From an uncultured Lachnospiraceae bacterium (GTDB taxonomy: Bacteria > Bacillota > Clostridia > Lachnospirales > Lachnospiraceae): DNA of 9,100 bases. The stretch lies in assembly GCA_946533525.1 (NCBI GenBank), contig CAMNBW010000042.1, positions 1 through 9,100 of the forward strand, in the 5' to 3' direction. Shown here in pieces: positions 8,301 to 9,100 of the stretch (position 1 is its first letter; each line of letters begins with the position of its first letter). Under the pieces are notes generated by a model. It ran no database searches. It was not told the origin of the DNA and saw nothing but the letters and a program-made list of their open reading frames with translations. The position numbers and the translations under genes were made by a program.

Positions 8301-9100
8301 TCTTTGTAGGTACATTTCTCATTCTCATAGATAACGGCAATATTATCGGGATATTTCCCGGCGGCCTCCCTGAAGAGATCGACCACAGACCTTGTCCTGT
8401 CGTAACCGGTCTCCGTCCTGTTCAGCTCCTTAAGCCTTTCAAGCTCCATGTAGCTGCATATCTGGATCTCCCCCACGGTCTCCGCGGTAAGGAGCTTCTG
8501 CAAGACCGTTTCGTAGCTCCTTAAAAGGATACCGATAAATTCCTCCGAATACATGTCGCTCCTGTATTCGGCCCGGATATTATAGGTGCCCTCCTGCCTG
8601 TACATCTGTATCGCAAGCTGCTCCCCGGTGGCGTTATCCATTAAGGGTATCCTCTCCACCGGCTCCCCGGCAAAGCCGCCCACATTGAGTGAATCTCCCT
8701 GATATACAAAGAGAAGAGCGCTTGTCATACCCGTTTGTGCCGAAAGCTCCGAGAAGGGATAGATATCATTGTTCATTGAGGACAGCATCTGCTCCCTGGC
8801 CTTATGAAGATAATCCCTGACCTCCTGATCCTTCTCAAAGCGGCTGTATACCGGCAGGGTATGCACGAGCATCCCTATGGTACGCCTTGTACGCAGGGAA
8901 TCCCGTCCATTATATATCGTTGTAAACAGGGCTTCATTCATCCCTGCATAAAGCCCCATAAGGAGCCCGAAGGCAGCGGTCGCGTAAATATTCTCCGTGA
9001 CAGAGCACTTACGGCATAACGCTTCGACCTCCGATGCCTCCAGGGCAAGCTCCATGGTCCTGACTCCGAAGGACAGCTCCTCCCCCTTTCTGTCGGGAAT
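2396..9100 (-). CDS. Nonribosomal peptide synthetase, C-A-T-C-A-T-R, N-terminus outside the window
   Basis: Cytosolic multimodular enzyme that activates two amino acids, condenses them on carrier domains and releases the chain by NAD(P)H-dependent reduction. The frame is open to the window edge with no start, so this is a 5'-partial gene; the Met codon at 9053-9055 falls inside a condensation domain and is not the start. Counting Ile at 9098-9100 as residue 1, 2,234 residues are visible: partial C (1-~224), A1 (~225-720), T1 (~733-800), C2 (~816-1224), A2 (~1243-1740), T2 (~1750-1817), reductase (~1856-2234). Intact motifs include YTSGSTG and YGPTE in both A domains, HHLVFDG in C2, carrier serines 764 and 1784, and the reductase TGATGYLG and Tyr2031-x3-Lys2035. 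No epimerase, methyltransferase or thioesterase domain is seen, so L residues and reductive release are expected. The domain order resembles gut clostridial synthetases known to make peptide aldehydes/pyrazinones; the product here is inferred, not shown. Confidence 0.96.
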   Translation of the reverse strand: MPDRKGEELSFGVRTMELALEASEVEALCRKCSVTENIYATAAFGLLMGLYAGMNEALFTTIYNGRDSLRTRRTIGMLVHTLPVYSRFEKDQEVRDYLHKAREQMLSSMNNDIYPFSELSAQTGMTSALLFVYQGDSLNVGGFAGEPVERIPLMDNATGEQLAIQMYRQEGTYNIRAEYRSDMYSEEFIGILLRSYETVLQKLLTAETVGEIQICSYMELERLKELNRTETGYDRTRSVVDLFREAAGKYPDNIAVIYENEKCTYKEADRISDNIAAYIEKQGLKRGDVVSILIPRGIYQAVASLGALKAGCAYQPLDATYPSERLNFMIEDASAGLLITTEELGTLVSGYDGKRLTLEEISELPEGKPENDPEPGDTFILLYTSGSTGIPKGVRLTHGNLVCFIEWYTRFYELSEKDRVGQYASYGFDACMMDMYPALSAGAAVCIVPEEMRLDLNAMNRYFISNKVSVAFMTTQVGRQFASEMENPFLRAISVGGEKLASMEPPKGVNFYNVYGPTECTILATAYQVTRREDNIPIGHPIGDVKCYVADPFGHLLPPGALGELIIAGPHVGAGYLNRPEKTAEVFIRNTFDGGEYENAYRTGDIVRYRTDGEIEFIGRRDGQVKIHGFRVELSEVEAVIREYPGIRDAAVVAKDLGADGKAVAAYFVSDETVSPKDIAEFIRERKPPYMVPASIMQLDAIPLNQNGKVNRKALPEPVIETVGEEIAHVDNVLEKELKRIIGEALNMEEPPLNTPLEYLGFTSLSMIRLSTRLFKGFGVNIPVKEMKDKTITDIENLILSEWMKGKASGAGEKEEALIKSSPLSAAQTGVYVDCMRNPELSTYNIPSILTFSASTEPEALKKAVESILKAHPSVFVHFDIIDNQVMAIRDEVSAPEIPVLTMSEEESGAFRESFVKPFHLNRGPLFKLAVVRTPESVKLFTDFHHLVFDGFSMSVFLKELGKALKNEGELTGEGASYFTYVRNQKEMLASDTGASYEKYFEELLCDYESPTELPRDISSGSEAGNKRFLYADIDGSLTAGACKKAGADEPGFFLAALDYTLARLTGSENVYITTISSGRSDVRFSDTFGMFVNTLPLAAKLSSGSVADFIREVSEGLSQAIAHENYPFADVAAKWGFNVNVMYEYQRGVVEKPDIPGLISIEGIEAGKSKFGMTVRIVDRGGRPSIEVEYNDALYSERAIEEFLRSYCIVIEKFGAGGRDRLRSVSLLDSKRREQLKGFHERAERPEIPEDMLFHSGIERMARLQPDKPAILARDGNYTYKELDENANRVANALIGRGIKTGSRVVLLLPRTARVFFALFGVLKAGGAYIPCDPGYPSERIRHIIDDSGAALVITDSERLSRFSERPVADIEELLKESNTNKPEVNVTQEDLAYLIYTSGSTGKPKGVMLRHRGIVNYVTDHRENILIHGMVERGHVLTAVTTLSFDFSIKEWGAPLFNGLTLSVAADDETNDAARLAARMKATGTDIFGSTPSRLLTLMESRDFREALDNCVVVINGGEKYPEQLLKLLKEKKDRLIFNTYGPTETTVSSNTQELSGYDTVNVGRPLPGVTEFIVDSDGNELPCNVTGELYIGGIGVAAGYNNLPEMTAEKFVDYQGMRIYKSGDFARWTEKGDVEILGRRDNQIKLRGLRIELDEVDSVLALQPGIERSAVKIEKINGIEHLCAWFTADHRVDIGELKRELSKTLTNYMVPTAYMQLEEMPYTPNGKLDLKNLPLPELYRSDKSEAAANETEKTFCEIFGRLLHVENVGATESFFELGGTSLLVTNVVIEAGKAGYSIAFADVFDNPTPRALSAVAGGRSAGGEGPAAALDSEITSYDYGSINELLKRNTLESFKSGSLRELGNVLLTGATGYLGIHILHELIENGREQDKIYCLLRSQKDITATEKLLRLYFYYFDVSLTELIGEKIFIVEGDVTNASAFNSIMDRRIDTVINCAAVVRHFASGTQIEDVNVGGALNLIEFCLKTKAALIQTSTMSVVSSAYKDSIPEGFLPDESCLYFDQLLDNKYVHSKFLAERAVLEAVAKRGLKGKVMRYGNLAARHSDGEFQINFSTNSAMGRLKAFVMVGCAAYDQLDTTMEFSPIDAVARATVELSRTPEDCTLFHVFNNQNISMEGIFSELSKLGYNIAYVEREEFAKAFAAAQNDPERAGALTSIMAYMHSPGERETVRLLRHCEYTMQVLYRLKFAWPVTTWDYIERFVSALGGLGFFEK
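2399..3540 (-). other. Terminal thioester reductase (R) domain
   Basis: Extended short-chain dehydrogenase fold of the NAD_binding_4 type, about 380 residues at the C-terminus. It reduces the T2-bound thioester to an aldehyde, or in some family members on to an alcohol. Visible: Rossmann motif TGATGYLG (1871-1878), VINCAAVVRHF, TSTMSV carrying the catalytic Thr/Ser, and Tyr2031-VHS-Lys2035 (2996-3010). The chain ends in LGFFEK with a TAA stop. Two- and four-electron release cannot be told apart by eye. Confidence 0.93.
3650..3860 (-). other. NRPS peptidyl carrier domain T2
   Basis: Holds the finished chain for the reductase. It has the canonical ELGGTSLL motif, with attachment Ser1784 at 3749-3751. 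It is followed by a Gly/Ala-rich flexible linker (about 3600-3650) before the reductase. Confidence 0.93.
3880..5385 (-). other. NRPS adenylation domain A2
   Basis: Activates the second, C-terminal amino acid, the residue that is finally reduced. TSGSTGKPKG, YGPTETT, YKSGDFARW, ILGRRDNQIKLRGLRIE and NGKLDLK motifs are intact. Hand-derived pocket code: D-F-K-G-I-G-T-V-S-K, with Asp1448 and an unusual Lys1452 at the GrsA Trp239 position (4745-4747). A basic residue there may pair with an acidic side chain (Asp/Glu type), but this is only an inference. Confidence 0.93.
5430..6655 (-). other. NRPS condensation domain C2
   Basis: Forms the peptide bond between the T1-bound chain and the amino acid on T2. 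It opens with SPLSAAQTGVYVD, has a complete active-site motif HHLVFDG (His945, His946, Asp950, Gly951; 6248-6268), and contains TFGMFVNTLPL. No epimerisation domain precedes it, so an L-to-L type is the simple reading. Confidence 0.93.
6700..6915 (-). other. NRPS peptidyl carrier domain T1
   Basis: Carries the first residue on a phosphopantetheine arm. The attachment serine is Ser764 (codon at 6809-6811), inside LGFTSLSM. Most carriers read LGGxSL here; the second glycine is replaced by Phe. The serine and the flanking Leu are kept, so function is expected. Confidence 0.9.
6945..8430 (-). other. NRPS adenylation domain A1
   Basis: Activates an amino acid as the aminoacyl-AMP. Phosphate-binding loop TSGSTGIPKG (Lys392), YGPTE, the YRTGD segment, FIGRRDGQVKIHGFRVE, and the NGKVNR motif with the catalytic lysine are all present. 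Hand alignment to GrsA gives a ten-residue pocket code of D-A-M-F-S-G-V-I-L-K. Asp429 would hold the amino group; the rest is mostly hydrophobic, suggesting a nonpolar side chain. The exact substrate cannot be assigned without a predictor. Confidence 0.93.
8430..9100 (-). other. NRPS condensation domain, C-terminal half
   Basis: About 220 residues upstream of the first adenylation domain match the C-terminal half of a condensation domain. Visible signs are a segment reading TIGMLVHTLPV, equivalent to the conserved IGxFVNTLP motif, and the later PFSELSAQ segment. The catalytic HHxxxDG motif would lie beyond the window edge and cannot be judged. It may be an internal peptide-bond-forming domain or a starter domain that adds a fatty acyl group. 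Confidence 0.88.

Noticed and set aside
9053..9055. Met codon as the start of the NRPS
   Set aside because: Fifteen further in-frame codons run to the window edge and the region is already inside a condensation domain, so the true start is upstream of the window.
1..9100. CRISPR arrays, tRNA or rRNA genes, insertion sequences, attachment sites
   Set aside because: No spaced direct repeats, transposase-like proteins or RNA gene signatures were seen; nearly all bases are taken up by the three genes.

Overview
The window reads as part of a secondary-metabolite locus from a Gram-positive anaerobe, most likely a Clostridia/Lachnospiraceae-type bacterium. This is inferred from the strong AGGAGG ribosome binding site, moderate base composition, a SpoIIE/Rsb-type regulatory module, and a reductase-terminated NRPS of the kind known from gut Clostridia. 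No species can be named from the sequence alone. All genes lie on the minus strand, so transcription runs from position 9100 towards position 1. The window is almost entirely coding. Its largest gap is 71 bases.

9100-2396: the C-terminal 2,234 residues of a large nonribosomal peptide synthetase whose N-terminus lies outside the window. Visible order: partial condensation (C) - adenylation (A1) - carrier (T1) - C2 - A2 - T2 - terminal thioester reductase (R). The catalytic motifs I checked are intact, so this looks like a working enzyme that joins two amino acids (plus whatever enters through the first C domain) and releases the chain reductively as an aldehyde or alcohol.

2395-2325: a short gap with a small inverted repeat and a very good Shine-Dalgarno. 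2324-2034: a 96-residue STAS-domain anti-sigma-factor antagonist. 2029-32 (or 2041-32): a membrane-anchored sensor protein with an extracytoplasmic domain, HAMP, a PP2C/SpoIIE phosphatase and, fused at its C-terminus, an RsbW/SpoIIAB-type ATPase/kinase domain. The two genes together form a compact partner-switching module: the STAS protein is the switch, and both its predicted phosphatase and its predicted kinase are in one polypeptide. 49-1: inverted repeats around the last stop codon form a probable terminator and an overlapping, mutually exclusive hairpin.

Working hypothesis: the peptide synthetase and the partner-switch module are co-transcribed, so an external signal sensed by the membrane protein may be tied to production of, or response to, a reduced peptide. 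No sigma factor, transporter, phosphopantetheinyl transferase or promoter for the array is visible here, so the output of the switch is unknown.
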